NCBI GenBank assembly: GCA_944319795.1
Contig: CALUFA010000001.1
Coordinates: 1-64,000 of the forward strand
DNA: 64,000 bases
Reading direction: 5' to 3'
DNA from: an uncultured Prevotella sp.
Lineage (GTDB): Bacteria; Bacteroidota; Bacteroidia; Bacteroidales; Bacteroidaceae
Made by a program: the position numbers and the translations under genes. The notes under the pieces were generated by a model. The model had not been told where the DNA came from, ran no database searches, and saw only the letters and a list, made by a program, of their open reading frames with translations. Below are positions 52,881-63,952 of this stretch, piece after piece (position 1 is the first letter of the stretch; every line of letters starts with the position of its first letter).

Positions 52881-54824
52881 TTATTTTACGTAAGAATATT
52901 TTTCAAGAAGATTCAATGTCCTCAATATCTCGGCTACGTTCATGGCGAATGAAATGGCGCCACGGGCGCGGAACGGCGGATTGCCGTCAGATAGTTCAGG
53001 TATTGTTCCGAGACAGTTTATAAGCATCTCGTCTTCGTATCCGACCATTTGCCTTTCAATGAAACTCAAGCGTGTACGCTTGTACAATTTAAGGCAGGCC
53101 TCCATGTAGAATCCGCCAAGCCACGGCCAAGCTGTGCCTTGGTGGTATGCATAGTCACGCTGTCCGCCGACGTATATCGGATTGTATCCTCCACTTTTCG
53201 GAGACAAGGAGCGTAATCCTTTCGGAGTGAGCAGCTCGCGTGTGCAGACGTCGAGTACGCTCTTCTTTTGGTCTTGTGACAGTGGGGAATAATCGAATGC
53301 GACGGGGAATATCATGTTTGGACGAACGCTCCAGTCCATCATATTGCCGTCAACGTAATCGAACAGATAGCCGTAATCGTTCATGAATGTTGGAACAAAT
53401 GACTGCTTGCAAAGCTCTGCTTGCTTCTCCCATTTTTCGGCTTTCTCGTTGTCTTCTTTCAAGGCAGCCAATTTGGCTCCGAATTTTAATGCGTTGTACC
53501 AAAGTGCGTTGAATTCAACTATGTATCCTGTTCTTGGCACAACCGGACGGCCGTTTACGGTAGAGTTCATCCATGTTACAGGTCTGTCGTGTCCGTCGGT
53601 ATATACAAGTCCGTTTGCGTCGAGTCTGAGGTTTGGATGTCCGCCGTCCATGATATAACAGAGAATGTCCTTGACGAGCTCGCCATACATGTTTAGGCAT
53701 TTTTCATCACCGGCTGTCTTGGCGTATTGCTGTATAGCCCAAATTGCCCACAAAAAGACATCCGGCTCGTCCATCTCGGCAATTTTCACGGTTAATGGTT
53801 TTTCAGCCATGAATTCGCGTATTCCTTTTTCCGCTGTTTGCATGACAAGTTCGAAATAGTCTTGTTCGTCTATTGCCAAAGTCAATCCGGGAAGAGAAAT
53901 AAACGTGTCGCGCGCACGGCATTTGAACCAGGGATAGCCTGCGAGGATGTAACGTTCGTCTTTATTCGTCCTATTGTGGAACTGGTGGGCTGCATTAACT
54001 AAACAATGGAAAAAGTTGTCGCGTGGAGCGCGGTCGTCGACTTCTTTTTCGAATAAATGTTTGAGAGTGCTTGTTTTGATTTCAGAAGTGGAAGCGGCAA
54101 AAACTATGCTTTCACCTTTTTTGATATTCATTTCAAAATACCCGGGAACATACAAGTCTTCACTGTACTCGTAACCACTTTCTTGTTCCTTGGTGTACTC
54201 TATGCCCCTGTACCAGTCAGGTGTGAATACGAACTCGTTCGCCTTGCTGAATTGCATATACAAATCCGGATATCCGGCATACATGCAAGTTTTGATGCCA
54301 TTGTCCGTTACATGGTATTCGCGGCTGGCCGTGCTGTTTTCGTGGGTCACTTGTTTTACGCTCCTGAATGCGAGGAACGGCCTGAACCTTAACGTTGTCT
54401 CGCTGTGGGCATCCATCAACGTATAGCGTATCAGGATTCTGTTTTCATAATGCTGGAAGACAACTTCCTTTTTCAGCAACACACCGCCTACCCGGTAAAC
54501 TGTTGTAGGCACTTTGTCGCAATTGAATTCGCGGATGTACTTGTGTCCTTTAGGGCTGTAGTTGTTGCCTTGGTACTTGTGCAAGCCGAGGTTGAATTCT
54601 GCGCCATGTTGGATAACCGTGACATCCAAGGAAGAAAGCAAAACGTGATTGTCATCGTCAATCTCCGGAACGGGCACTACTAACAATCCGTGGTACTTGC
54701 TTGTATTGCAGTCCACGACTGTCGAGCATGAGTAAGCCCCCGAACGGTTAGTGCGTAACAATTCTCTCGAAAGCGATTCTTCCAAGTTTGTCATCAGAGC
54801 TTTTTCAAATTTAAGATAACTCAT
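52881..54824 (-). CDS. Glycogen debranching enzyme-like amylo-alpha-1,6-glucosidase
   Basis: 647 residues. N-terminal beta domain (FEKALMTNLEESLSRELLRTNRSGAYSCSTVVD), then an (alpha/alpha)6 domain with RYILAGYPWFKCRARDTFISLPGL and GTAWPWLGGFYMEA toward the C-terminus, as in the GDE/GH133-type amylo-1,6-glucosidases of Bacteroidales. Cytoplasmic (no signal peptide). First gene of the operon, with a strong promoter at 54911-54942. Confidence 0.92.
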   Translation of the reverse strand: MSYLKFEKALMTNLEESLSRELLRTNRSGAYSCSTVVDCNTSKYHGLLVVPVPEIDDDNHVLLSSLDVTVIQHGAEFNLGLHKYQGNNYSPKGHKYIREFNCDKVPTTVYRVGGVLLKKEVVFQHYENRILIRYTLMDAHSETTLRFRPFLAFRSVKQVTHENSTASREYHVTDNGIKTCMYAGYPDLYMQFSKANEFVFTPDWYRGIEYTKEQESGYEYSEDLYVPGYFEMNIKKGESIVFAASTSEIKTSTLKHLFEKEVDDRAPRDNFFHCLVNAAHQFHNRTNKDERYILAGYPWFKCRARDTFISLPGLTLAIDEQDYFELVMQTAEKGIREFMAEKPLTVKIAEMDEPDVFLWAIWAIQQYAKTAGDEKCLNMYGELVKDILCYIMDGGHPNLRLDANGLVYTDGHDRPVTWMNSTVNGRPVVPRTGYIVEFNALWYNALKFGAKLAALKEDNEKAEKWEKQAELCKQSFVPTFMNDYGYLFDYVDGNMMDWSVRPNMIFPVAFDYSPLSQDQKKSVLDVCTRELLTPKGLRSLSPKSGGYNPIYVGGQRDYAYHQGTAWPWLGGFYMEACLKLYKRTRLSFIERQMVGYEDEMLINCLGTIPELSDGNPPFRARGAISFAMNVAEILRTLNLLEKYSYVK

Positions 54825-54910
54825 GGTATATTATAAAAGAGATTTAAAGTATTCAAATATCTAAACCCTGACAAAGGTCCAAAGTGTAACCATTGTCATA
54901 AAAGACCTTT

Positions 54911-54942
54911 CAAAGGTAGTAATTTTATTTTTTATGACAAAA
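54911..54942 (-). promoter_or_regulatory. Full consensus promoter of the glycogen operon
   Basis: Minus strand TTTTG (from 54942), 19 bp, TACCTTTG (54918-54911): exact -33 and -7 elements at exact spacing, about 87 bp before the first ATG. Confidence 0.75.
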
Positions 54943-55002
54943 AAAAATCATCTTTTTTTCGCCTTGTGCATAATTTCATGGCGGAAATGTGTATGTGAAA
55001 AA

Positions 55003-55033
55003 GACATTTGTGCCTTTGGGCGGCACAAATGTC
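55003..55033 (-). terminator. Terminator of the diacylglycerol kinase-like gene
   Basis: GACATTTGTGCC (55003-55014) pairs with 55022-55033 around 7 nt, 8 nt past the minus-strand stop; on that strand TTTTTC follows. Confidence 0.85.
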
Positions 55034-55040
55034 AAAATTA

Positions 55041-55976
55041 TTATTCAGGTATCATGAAGTTTATCACTTCTTGTTCAACGTTGATTTTGTAGGCACCTAA
55101 AGGTGTCCGTATCAATCTTCCGTCAACACTGACCAATGCTTTTACAGCTTCGTTTACGGTGACTTCGCTTGTGCGATAGGGGTGGACGCTATGGTGGTTT
55201 AGGAATTTACCTGTAATAAGAAGGTAGAATCCTTCAAACAATTGTGTCATTTCAGGGTGGTAGACGACAGATACGTCTAACAAGCCGTTGTAAGGCACGG
55301 CATTGGGGGTTTGTCCGTAGCCTGAAGCGTTCCCTATGCACACGGTCATTATCTTACGGCTTATCACGTCAGAATTTATTTTCAAAGACATTTTGTAATC
55401 CAATCTTTGAAATACCATTAAAGCCAAAGAACCGAAAAACGATAATGTCCTTGAACCGAAGAACCTCCATGTTTGTTTACGGAGATTCATTATTGCGGAG
55501 ATTAGTCCTATGTTTACGCAATTCAGAAAATATCTGTGGCATTTTTCTCCCTTAGCGTTGGTGTAATGTATGCAACCAAGATCTATTTTCCTTACCCTGC
55601 GTTCCTTAAGCCATTTTATGGTTTGCTCAATATCGTTTTCCTTGAACCCCCAATAGTGTGCGAAATCGTTCATCAGTCCGTTGGGTATCAGTCCTAATGC
55701 TATTGACTCACGCGCTTCTTTTCCTGCTGACATAAGACAGTTTACGGCATCATTGAGGGCGGAATCACCTCCAACGATTATTATTGTTTTGTAACCATTG
55801 TTTATAAGCATGTTGACAAGCCTGACCACTCCTTCTTGCTTCTCGCTTTGTACGAAGTCGAAGTCGATACCTTGAGAGCGTAAGCAATTTTCAATCTTGC
55901 TCCATCTTTTCTTGGATGCCGACCGTTCATGTTTAGGACAATATAATATTCCCCAACGATTATTTGCCGTTATCAT
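55041..55976 (-). CDS. Diacylglycerol/lipid kinase family protein
   Basis: 311 residues. It has the family's N-terminal nucleotide site (IIIVGGDSALNDAVN, replacing the common GGDGT), then LGLIPNGLMNDFAHYWG and a C-terminal beta domain ending VSVDGR. Members phosphorylate diacylglycerol, sphingosine-type or related lipids. The nonstandard GGDS motif means activity or substrate is uncertain. Follows miaA by 24 nt, so probably co-transcribed. Confidence 0.85.
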   Translation of the reverse strand: MITANNRWGILYCPKHERSASKKRWSKIENCLRSQGIDFDFVQSEKQEGVVRLVNMLINNGYKTIIIVGGDSALNDAVNCLMSAGKEARESIALGLIPNGLMNDFAHYWGFKENDIEQTIKWLKERRVRKIDLGCIHYTNAKGEKCHRYFLNCVNIGLISAIMNLRKQTWRFFGSRTLSFFGSLALMVFQRLDYKMSLKINSDVISRKIMTVCIGNASGYGQTPNAVPYNGLLDVSVVYHPEMTQLFEGFYLLITGKFLNHHSVHPYRTSEVTVNEAVKALVSVDGRLIRTPLGAYKINVEQEVINFMIPE

Positions 55977-56000
55977 AATTATTCTTATTAGTCAAAATTA

Positions 56001-56936
56001 TCAGGATTCCTTATGATATATGTCGTCTATGAGCCGTACTTTTTCTTCAATTGGTAAGGTGGCGTTTATCCAATGTATTTTGAACCCTCTGCGCTCCATA
56101 CCCCTGAACCATGTCATTTGCCGTTTTGCGAATTGGTGGATTGCAGTCTCAAGCTGATTGAACATTTCATTATATGAAATTTGTCCGAGAATGTATTTCG
56201 TGACAAACTTGTATTCAAGTCCGTAATAAATAAGGTCGTCGGATGGTATGCCAGAGGTTAAAAGTGATTTTACCTCGTCAACCATGCCTTCGTCAAGTCG
56301 TTGACGTAATCTTTTCGTAATTTTACTTCGGCGTTCGTTACGGTCGATGTTGACACCTATGATGACGGAGTCTATTTTGGGAAAACATCTCTCTTTTATT
56401 GAAGGGTGTTCCTTATAATATGTCTCTATTTCAATTGCACGAACTGCTCTTTTTGTCGTGTCAACGTCTGTTTTGTTGTGCATGTTTGATTTGTTTTCGT
56501 GTTTCAGCCTTACAAGCATGTCTGTAAGTTCAGTTAATGTTTTGCTCTCAAGGCTTGCACGCAATTCTTTGTTTTCAGGAACGGGAATAAGTTTATACCC
56601 GTTTAGTACGGCTTCAATATATAATCCGGTTCCGCCGCACAAGACCGGTAGGACTCCTCTGCCGGTAATGTCTGAATACGCAGAAGCGAAGTCGCGTTGG
56701 TATTCGAATACATTGTATTTTGTGCCAGGTTCAACGATGTCTATAAGATGGTATGGTACATGAACGTCGCCAATCTTATAGTCGGCTAAGTCTTTACCGG
56801 TGCCTATGTCCATGCGCCGATATACCTGTCGGCTGTCAGCACTTATTATTTCTGCTCCTTTTAATGCAGCAAGATTTGCAGCCAAGGCTGTTTTCCCTGA
56901 CGCGGTCGGTCCTAATATGGTTATCATCTTACGCAT
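56001..56936 (-). CDS. miaA: tRNA dimethylallyltransferase
   Basis: 311 residues from ATG 56936. Walker A GPTASGKT (about 8-15), SADSRQVYRRMDIGTGK, CGGTGLYIEAVLNGY, and RQMTWFRGM near the end. It adds dimethylallyl to A37 of tRNAs reading UNN codons. Followed by the lipid kinase gene. Confidence 0.97.
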   Translation of the reverse strand: MRKMITILGPTASGKTALAANLAALKGAEIISADSRQVYRRMDIGTGKDLADYKIGDVHVPYHLIDIVEPGTKYNVFEYQRDFASAYSDITGRGVLPVLCGGTGLYIEAVLNGYKLIPVPENKELRASLESKTLTELTDMLVRLKHENKSNMHNKTDVDTTKRAVRAIEIETYYKEHPSIKERCFPKIDSVIIGVNIDRNERRSKITKRLRQRLDEGMVDEVKSLLTSGIPSDDLIYYGLEYKFVTKYILGQISYNEMFNQLETAIHQFAKRQMTWFRGMERRGFKIHWINATLPIEEKVRLIDDIYHKES

Positions 56937-56958
56937 AAACAACACCGCAAATATAATA

Positions 56959-56996
56959 AAAATAAACCGTCCGACAAATGCCGGGCGGTTTATTTT
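56959..56996 (-). terminator. gapA terminator
   Basis: AAAATAAACCGTCCG (56959-56973) pairs with 56982-56996 around 8 nt, 28 nt past the gapA stop on the minus strand, with T-rich flanks on both sides. Confidence 0.85.
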
Positions 56997-57023
56997 TATT
57001 ATATACTGATAATTTTATTTCAT

Positions 57024-58064
<1,041 letters not shown>

Positions 58065-58178
58065 TTATTTTAAAGGGTTAAAATAATTTCCTTAAATATT
58101 TATACCTATTTGCCAATATAGTGCTTTATAAATTTGCCTGATTATGTAAGTCCCCTTATCAGCTTTCTTTTTCGAGCG

Positions 58179-58186
58179 CAAAGTTA
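58179..58186 (-). promoter_or_regulatory. -7 box of gapA (TAACTTTG)
   Basis: Minus-strand TAACTTTG at 58186-58179, giving a leader of about 115 nt. No certain -33 element. Confidence 0.6.
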
Positions 58187-58357
58187 CAAAAAAATATTTG
58201 TATCTGCATAGTCTTAAACTATTAAATAATATAAAAATATGGCTTATCTTTCCACTTGTTTGCAGCTGGATACGGGTTAAACTTTTAATTTGCAAAGTGC
58301 ATGTTTCATTTTGAGTGTGGAAAATTCCAATATGGGCAAAAGTTATTCATGTTGTAA

Positions 58358-58984
58358 TTAAAATCGGATTTTGTTTTTGTCGAATTCATATAGTATTTCG
58401 CCCTTTTCTTTTATGGGTTTAATTAGACCGGAACTTATGAATTCTTCTGTTTGGTTAAATCCGAAAATAGCCGTATAAAGGGATGTGAAGTCTTCCAATG
58501 TGAATTTGTCTTTAAATATGTCTCTTCCGACAAACTCTGCGCATGCTTGCCGCCGTAATGCATTAATTGCCAAGTTTAACATGTTGTCGTGGTCAAAAGC
58601 CAATAGTGGTGTATCGTTAATGTCGAACCATTCGGCTTTTGCCGCATCGTCTCCCCCTTTAACGTCTTGTAGGCGGACAAGGGCGTAGTACGCTATGCTT
58701 ATGACGCGCTCGCGTGGATCACGATTTGGAGCGGTGAAAGTATGGAATTGATGTATTTTCGCATTTGTCAGTCCTGTTTCTTCCTGTAATTCACGCATGG
58801 CTCCGTCGTCTGCGGATTCGTCAATGTTCAAAAATCCGCCAGGAAACGCCCATTGGCCTTTGTATGGCTCACGTCCACGCTCTATCAGCAACACTTTCAG
58901 CCTCCCGTTTTCGTATCCGAAGATTACGCAGTCGGTGGTAACGGCCGGATGTGGATATTTATAATGGTATTTTAGTTCTTCCAT
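58358..58984 (-). CDS. Nudix-domain regulator, NrtR-like
   Basis: 208 residues. Nudix box from GGFLNIDESADD to RELQEETGL, about residues 49-71, matching G-x5-E-x7-REUxEExGU. The C-terminal part is a winged-helix-like region (KDKFTLEDFTSLYTAIFG...GLIKPIKEKG) as in NrtR and related sugar-linked regulators. The box is intact, so hydrolysis may also be possible. The target is unknown; NAD or pentose metabolism is common for the family. Follows the helicase gene by 12 nt. Confidence 0.87.
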   Translation of the reverse strand: MEELKYHYKYPHPAVTTDCVIFGYENGRLKVLLIERGREPYKGQWAFPGGFLNIDESADDGAMRELQEETGLTNAKIHQFHTFTAPNRDPRERVISIAYYALVRLQDVKGGDDAAKAEWFDINDTPLLAFDHDNMLNLAINALRRQACAEFVGRDIFKDKFTLEDFTSLYTAIFGFNQTEEFISSGLIKPIKEKGEILYEFDKNKIRF

Positions 58985-58996
58985 TTTAGGTTAAGT

Positions 58997-61174
58997 TTAT
59001 CTTTTTACTGCTAATTGAATATTGTTTAATTTCATGAACAGCCGTATTTCCTCATACGTTATAGATGGGGATAATGCTTCTTTTATATCCTTCAATGAGG
59101 CGGGTATTGAATTGCTGGCAAAGTATGAGCGTATTTCGGCCGAGTGTTCGTTTGAAATAAGGCTGTCAATGCCTATTTGTCCGCTTTCCACATAATTAAT
59201 AAGATGTGTGAAGATTGTGCTGGCGGCGAGTCCTCGTTCGGCTGCGATTTGCTCGATTGTCATTCCGCCTATGAACATGTTGAAACTTATTTCGTGTGTA
59301 GGAATCTTTGGCGCTTTAGGCATTTTGGGCGCTTTAACCTTTTTAATGGTTTTAGGATCGGTATCATCGGTTATGCCGAGCAATATTTTCGCTTTAGCGG
59401 AAAGCAGGTCGGCTACGGTGAATTTTACGTTGTTATCGCATTCATGTTTCAGTAATCGTGTCTTTAACGACAATTCGCTTTTGTATGTTGAGAACCTTTC
59501 TTCAAATTGTTTTTTTATCAATTTATTGTCCGTACTTATTTTGGTCTTGTCGCAAAGTATTTCAAACTCAGACAATTTGCTTGAATAGTAAACGGCAGCT
59601 TTATGTATGCGTTCTTCAAGCAATCCTTCTTGTTGCGCCCCTTCTACAAGTCTTGTATATTGCAGCTTGAATTTCTGTGCTACTTTAATAAGTTCATCAA
59701 ATTTCATGCCAACGCGTTTGTATTCGGCAAGCAGTTTGGGATACTTGCGGTAAAAGTGTTCGTCGAGTGTCCGCAAAAGCATGTTGTATGACGATTGCAG
59801 CTGTGTGAAATCAAACAAATCGTCAAGTACCTGTACGACATATTTGCGTTGGAGCGTTGATATGTTGTCTTCCGTAGGCGTGTGCTCGTCGAGTTTTTCG
59901 ACAAACGAGTCGACGACGTTGTCGCTTATCATGGCCTCGCGTTGCAAAGGTGAGCTAAGTACGATTCCCTCAAGAGAACGGCAACGGCTTAGCGCAACGT
60001 AAGTTTGCCCGTGGGCGAACGAGTGCGAGGCATCTATGATTGCATGGTCGAACGTCAGTCCTTGGCTCTTATGTATCGTTATTGCCCACGCCAGCCGCAA
60101 TGGATATTGGCGGAAAACTCCTTCAATTGTTTCCTTGATCTCTTTCGACGTGTCGTCAAGCGTGTATTTTGAGTTAGTCCATTCAGCCATGTCCAGGTTG
60201 AAGGCCTGTCCACCGTCCTTGCTTCTTACAACGATGCTTTCGCTGTCAACGGAAACGACTTCGCCGATCATGCCGTTGAAAAAACGTTTGTCCGGATCGT
60301 TTTTTATGAACATTACTTGTGCGCCCTGTTTCAAGATGAGCTGTTTGTCGGCTGGGTAAGACGTTTCCGGAAATGTCCCTTCAACCTTGGCGTTAAACAC
60401 GAATTCATTTGTCGGCAGCGATGCAAGCTCGTGGTCGTTGATGGCTTGTGCCTGGTAGTTATGCGTGGTTAGGCGTATGTAATCGCTGTTTTTATCAGGT
60501 GTGAATCCCGGGATGTGGCGTTTGTTCAGTTCGGCAATGTTTTCGTCGGTCGCCTTGTTTTCGCGTATCTTATTTAATAAGGATATGAACGATAAGTCTT
60601 GTTGCCTGTAAACGGTTTTCAGCTCAACCGTGTAATATGATGCAACGGCCAACGCTTTGCTTGAAAAGAAATAAGGCGTATCGTAGACAGAGCTTAGCAA
60701 TGTCCATTCATCTTCTTTTATAACGGGCGCAAGCTGTTGTAAATCGCCTATCATGAGTAGTTGCGCTCCTCCGAAAGGTTTGCTGTAATCGCGGTAGCGG
60801 CGCATCACTGCGTCAACGGCGTCGAGTAAGTCGGAGCGCACCATGCTTATCTCGTCGATTACGATTAAGTCGAGAGTCCGTATTATGTCTCTCTTTATTT
60901 TGCTGAACTTGAAATATTTTTTGTCGCCACGGTCAAACGTCGTGCCGGGGAGGTATGGTGACAGTGGAAGTTGGAAAAATGAATGTATGGTCACTCCGCC
61001 GGCGTTGATGGCGGCTATGCCCGTAGGGGCCAATATAACCATACGCTTGGATGAATGTTTCCTAAGATTCTTCAAGAACGTGGTCTTTCCGGTTCCGGCC
61101 TTGCCTGTAAGAAATAGGTTGGCACCGGTTGTCTCGACAATTTTCCACGCTAAATCAAGTTCAGGGTTGTTCAT
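58997..61174 (-). CDS. Pif1/RecD-like DNA helicase with C-terminal helix-turn-helix
   Basis: 725 residues. Walker A TGKAGTGKTTFLKNL (about 21-35), Walker B LIVIDEISMVRSDLL, motif III LLMIGDLQQLAPV, and late LAWAITIHKSQGLTFDHAIID and YVALSRCRSLEG. This is a superfamily 1 helicase of the Pif1/RecD2 type. Residues about 640-680 have an HTH_40-like motif (MTIEQIAAERGLAASTIFTHLINYVE). It probably unwinds DNA in repair or recombination. Ends 12 nt before the Nudix gene. Confidence 0.92.
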   Translation of the reverse strand: MNNPELDLAWKIVETTGANLFLTGKAGTGKTTFLKNLRKHSSKRMVILAPTGIAAINAGGVTIHSFFQLPLSPYLPGTTFDRGDKKYFKFSKIKRDIIRTLDLIVIDEISMVRSDLLDAVDAVMRRYRDYSKPFGGAQLLMIGDLQQLAPVIKEDEWTLLSSVYDTPYFFSSKALAVASYYTVELKTVYRQQDLSFISLLNKIRENKATDENIAELNKRHIPGFTPDKNSDYIRLTTHNYQAQAINDHELASLPTNEFVFNAKVEGTFPETSYPADKQLILKQGAQVMFIKNDPDKRFFNGMIGEVVSVDSESIVVRSKDGGQAFNLDMAEWTNSKYTLDDTSKEIKETIEGVFRQYPLRLAWAITIHKSQGLTFDHAIIDASHSFAHGQTYVALSRCRSLEGIVLSSPLQREAMISDNVVDSFVEKLDEHTPTEDNISTLQRKYVVQVLDDLFDFTQLQSSYNMLLRTLDEHFYRKYPKLLAEYKRVGMKFDELIKVAQKFKLQYTRLVEGAQQEGLLEERIHKAAVYYSSKLSEFEILCDKTKISTDNKLIKKQFEERFSTYKSELSLKTRLLKHECDNNVKFTVADLLSAKAKILLGITDDTDPKTIKKVKAPKMPKAPKIPTHEISFNMFIGGMTIEQIAAERGLAASTIFTHLINYVESGQIGIDSLISNEHSAEIRSYFASNSIPASLKDIKEALSPSITYEEIRLFMKLNNIQLAVKR

Positions 61175-61256
61175 TATTTATAATTGTTTTGGTCTTAAGA
61201 GGAGTTGACAACGATGTGTTCTCGGTTTCCCCATCTTTCCACTTTTTCTGTTTTAA

Positions 61257-62189
61257 TTAAAACGCCTCGCGGTATTTGCTTTCATCCTTGTCTTCAAGCA
61301 TGCTCAGGTAAGAGTTGTAACGGCTCTCGGCTATGTAATGTTCTTCGACCGCCTTGCGCACGGCGCATCCCGGTTCGTGAGTATGCGTACAGTTGCGGAA
61401 ACGGCAATCCTTTGAAAACCTGAATATCTCCTTAAAATATCCGCATATCTCCTCCGGTTCCATGTCAAACGTTCCGAATCCTTTAATCCCCGGCGTGTCT
61501 ATTGCCCAGCCACCGTAGGGTAGGGGCAGCATCTCGCTGAACGTAGTTGTATGCATTCCTGTGTTGTGGGCTTCGCTTATCTCGGCTGTACGTAGGTTCA
61601 AGCCTGGTATGATCCGGTTGAGCAACGTGCTTTTCCCTACGCCGCTGTTGCCGCTGAACAGTGTTATCTTGTCTTTTAACAGCGGTTCCAATTCCGATTT
61701 TACGGAATCGTCGACGGCGGATATTGCCTTGCATACGTAACCGACGGTTTCATACAGGTTGATCATCATTTCCTGATACTCCAAGTCTTCCGGGCTGAGA
61801 ATGTCGGTTTTATTGAAAATGAGTACAACGGGTACCCGGTAAGCCTCGGCCGATGCAAGGAAACGGTCGATGAACGTAGTTGATGTTTGAGGGTAGTTGA
61901 CTGTAACGACAAGAAAAGCCTGGTCTACGTTGGCGGCTATGATGTGGCTTTGCTTTGAAAGGTTGGGCGATTTACGTATGATGTAGTTACGCCTGTCCTC
62001 GATGTCGGTAATGAATGCCGTCCCTTCCGCATTGCGCACTATGCAGACCCTGTCGCCTACTGCCACCGGGTTTGTGCTGCGTATTCCTTTAAGCCTGAAG
62101 TTGCCTTTGATTTTACATTCAATTGTCGAACCTTCGTCGGTTCTTACTGTATACCAGCTGCCTGTGTTTTTTATAACAAGTCCGTTCAC
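61257..62189 (-). CDS. rsgA: Ribosome small subunit-dependent GTPase A
   Basis: 310 residues, circularly permuted GTPase: N-terminal OB-fold, then G4 (NKTD) before G1 ([13 protein letters not shown]) and G3 (DTPG). The C-terminal zinc site [14 protein letters not shown] is intact. It helps late maturation of the 30S subunit. Its neighbour frr also serves the translation cycle. Confidence 0.97.
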   Translation of the reverse strand: MNGLVIKNTGSWYTVRTDEGSTIECKIKGNFRLKGIRSTNPVAVGDRVCIVRNAEGTAFITDIEDRRNYIIRKSPNLSKQSHIIAANVDQAFLVVTVNYPQTSTTFIDRFLASAEAYRVPVVLIFNKTDILSPEDLEYQEMMINLYETVGYVCKAISAVDDSVKSELEPLLKDKITLFSGNSGVGKSTLLNRIIPGLNLRTAEISEAHNTGMHTTTFSEMLPLPYGGWAIDTPGIKGFGTFDMEPEEICGYFKEIFRFSKDCRFRNCTHTHEPGCAVRKAVEEHYIAESRYNSYLSMLEDKDESKYREAF

Positions 62190-62226
62190 CTTTTCTATCG
62201 TGTTGAATTAGTGCGAATTAAGAATT

Positions 62227-62298
62227 AAGAATTAAGAATTAGGAAAAAATATTCTTGATGAATAAATATCGAAACATTTTTTCCTAATTCTTAATTCT
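62227..62298. repeat. Hairpin of the AAGAATTAAG family (copy 5)
   Basis: Arms about 62227-62250 and 62276-62298 (AAGAATTAAGAATTAGGAAAAAAT and complement) between frr and rsgA. Confidence 0.65.
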
Positions 62299-62331
62299 CA
62301 ACTCTTAATCCAACGCAAATCTTTGGTTAGC

Positions 62332-62892
62332 TTATACGGTCATTATCTCCTTGTTCTTCGCGGCGAGCAAGTCGTCGATCTTCTTGATGAACTTGTCGTG
62401 TATCTTTTGAAGCTCAAGCTCGGCGTCCTTTTCATTGTCTTCCGACAGGCCGTCTTTGATTGCTTTTTTCAGTTTGTCTTTTATGTCGCCGCGGACGTTG
62501 CGCACCTCGACTTTCGCCTTTTCTCCCATCTTATTACACTGCTTGGCAAGGTCCTTGCGGCGCTCTTCGGTCGGCTGCGGTATGCCGAGGCGGACTATCT
62601 CGCCGTTGTTTTCGGGGGTTATGCCGACATCCGAGTCCATTATGGCTTTCTCGATGTCTTTAATCATCTTTTTGTCCCACGGACGTATGGCGATGGTGCG
62701 CGGGTCGGGCGTGGATACGTTGGCCACTTGGTTGAGCGGAACCATCGAGCCGTAAGAGTTCACTCTTATGCCGTCCAATATCGCGACGTTGGCGCGTCCG
62801 GCGCGGACATGCGAGAGCTGGTCTTCAAGATACATTGCGGCCATCTCCATCCGCTCTTCACTTTCTTTCAAAGTTGCTTTTACGTCAATCAT
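62332..62892 (-). CDS. frr: Ribosome recycling factor
   Basis: 186 residues. Two-domain RRF with family motifs: SHVRAGRANVAILDGIRVNSYGSMVPLNQVAN, then RTIAIRPWDKKMIKDIEKAI and EERRKDLAKQ. With EF-G it splits terminated ribosomes. Single gene flanked by hairpins of the same repeat family. Confidence 0.98.
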   Translation of the reverse strand: MIDVKATLKESEERMEMAAMYLEDQLSHVRAGRANVAILDGIRVNSYGSMVPLNQVANVSTPDPRTIAIRPWDKKMIKDIEKAIMDSDVGITPENNGEIVRLGIPQPTEERRKDLAKQCNKMGEKAKVEVRNVRGDIKDKLKKAIKDGLSEDNEKDAELELQKIHDKFIKKIDDLLAAKNKEIMTV

Positions 62893-62967
62893 AATTATTT
62901 AATGTTTTGGGTTTTCCGTTACAAATATAAGAATAAATTCTTTAATCTGTGGCAAGAGCGGTGCATA

Positions 62968-63052
62968 ATTAAGAATTAAGAGTTAAGAATTAAGAAAATA
63001 TGCTTTCATGAAGCGCTTACGAATGGTATTTTTCTTAATTCTTAACTCTTAA
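62968..63052. repeat. Hairpin of the AAGAATTAAG family (copy 6)
   Basis: Arms about 62968-63000 and 63027-63052 (TAAGAATTAAGAGTTAAGAATT... and complement) between rsmA and frr; its stem shares most of its sequence with copy 5. Confidence 0.65.
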
Positions 63053-63080
63053 CTTTTAATTTTATATGCCGCTTTTGCCC

Positions 63081-63875
63081 TTAAATCTTCAACTCTTTTG
63101 CCACTAAGTTCGTTAGTTCTACGAATTGTCCGATTGTCAGTTGTTCCGGGCGTTTGGTCATGATGTCGAGCGAGAAGAAGCCGTCGCCCGGCATACCGTT
63201 TAGGAACAACGGTTTAAGCGAGCTGCGCAGCATCTTGCGTCGTTGGTTGAAAGCTGTCTTTACGACGCGGCGGAACAACGTCCAGTCGCATCCTAAGTCG
63301 GTTGTTCCGTTGCGTGTCATTCGTATTACGGCGCTTTTCACCTTTGGTGGAGGGTTGAATACGTTTTCGTCGACGGTGAACAGGTATTCAACGTCGTACC
63401 ACGCTTGGATTAGTACGCTTAGTATGCCGTAAGCCTTGTTGCCTGGGGCCGAGGCCATGCGGAGGGCCACCTCACGCTGTATCATGCCCGTGCAGCATGG
63501 TATCAAGTCCTTGTTGTCGAGCATCTTGAAGAATATCTGCGATGATATGTCGTAAGGATAGTTGCCGGTAAGCACGAACTTACGGCCGTTGAAAAGTTTG
63601 TCCAAGTCCATACGGAGGAAATCTTCGCCGACTATGTTCGGCCTTAGTGCCGGATATTTTTCGTTGAGGTAGGCTACTGACTCGGCATCTATCTCTACAA
63701 CCTTCAGTTCCCTTTCTTTCGGCATGAGAAACTGCGTCAGTACGCCCATGCCCGGACCTACTTCCAGTACGGGTGTGCCGGGGCATGCGTCTACGGTGTC
63801 TGCTATGGCTTTCGCTATGTTCAAGTCTGTCAGGAAGTGTTGCCCTAAATTCTTTTTCGGTCTAACTGTTCTCAT
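63081..63875 (-). CDS. rsmA: 16S rRNA dimethyladenosine transferase
   Basis: 264 residues. Opens with KKNLGQHFLTDLNIAKAI, then the S-adenosylmethionine motif LEVGPGMGVLTQFL (about 36-49) and the catalytic NYPYDIS (the NLPY-type motif with Tyr in place of Leu). It dimethylates two adjacent adenines near the 3' end of 16S rRNA. Promoter TAACTTTG at 63952-63945. Confidence 0.96.
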   Translation of the reverse strand: MRTVRPKKNLGQHFLTDLNIAKAIADTVDACPGTPVLEVGPGMGVLTQFLMPKERELKVVEIDAESVAYLNEKYPALRPNIVGEDFLRMDLDKLFNGRKFVLTGNYPYDISSQIFFKMLDNKDLIPCCTGMIQREVALRMASAPGNKAYGILSVLIQAWYDVEYLFTVDENVFNPPPKVKSAVIRMTRNGTTDLGCDWTLFRRVVKTAFNQRRKMLRSSLKPLFLNGMPGDGFFSLDIMTKRPEQLTIGQFVELTNLVAKELKI

Positions 63876-63944
63876 CAGATGCTGTCGTTGTTTTTAAGTT
63901 TTGAGGCCAGGCAAGTCCACATTATTTATTTATGTTTACGAGTG

Positions 63945-63952
63945 CAAAGTTA
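63945..63952 (-). promoter_or_regulatory. -7 box of rsmA (TAACTTTG)
   Basis: Minus-strand TAACTTTG at 63952-63945, about 70 bp before the ATG at 63875. Nothing else is seen to the window's right end. Confidence 0.6.
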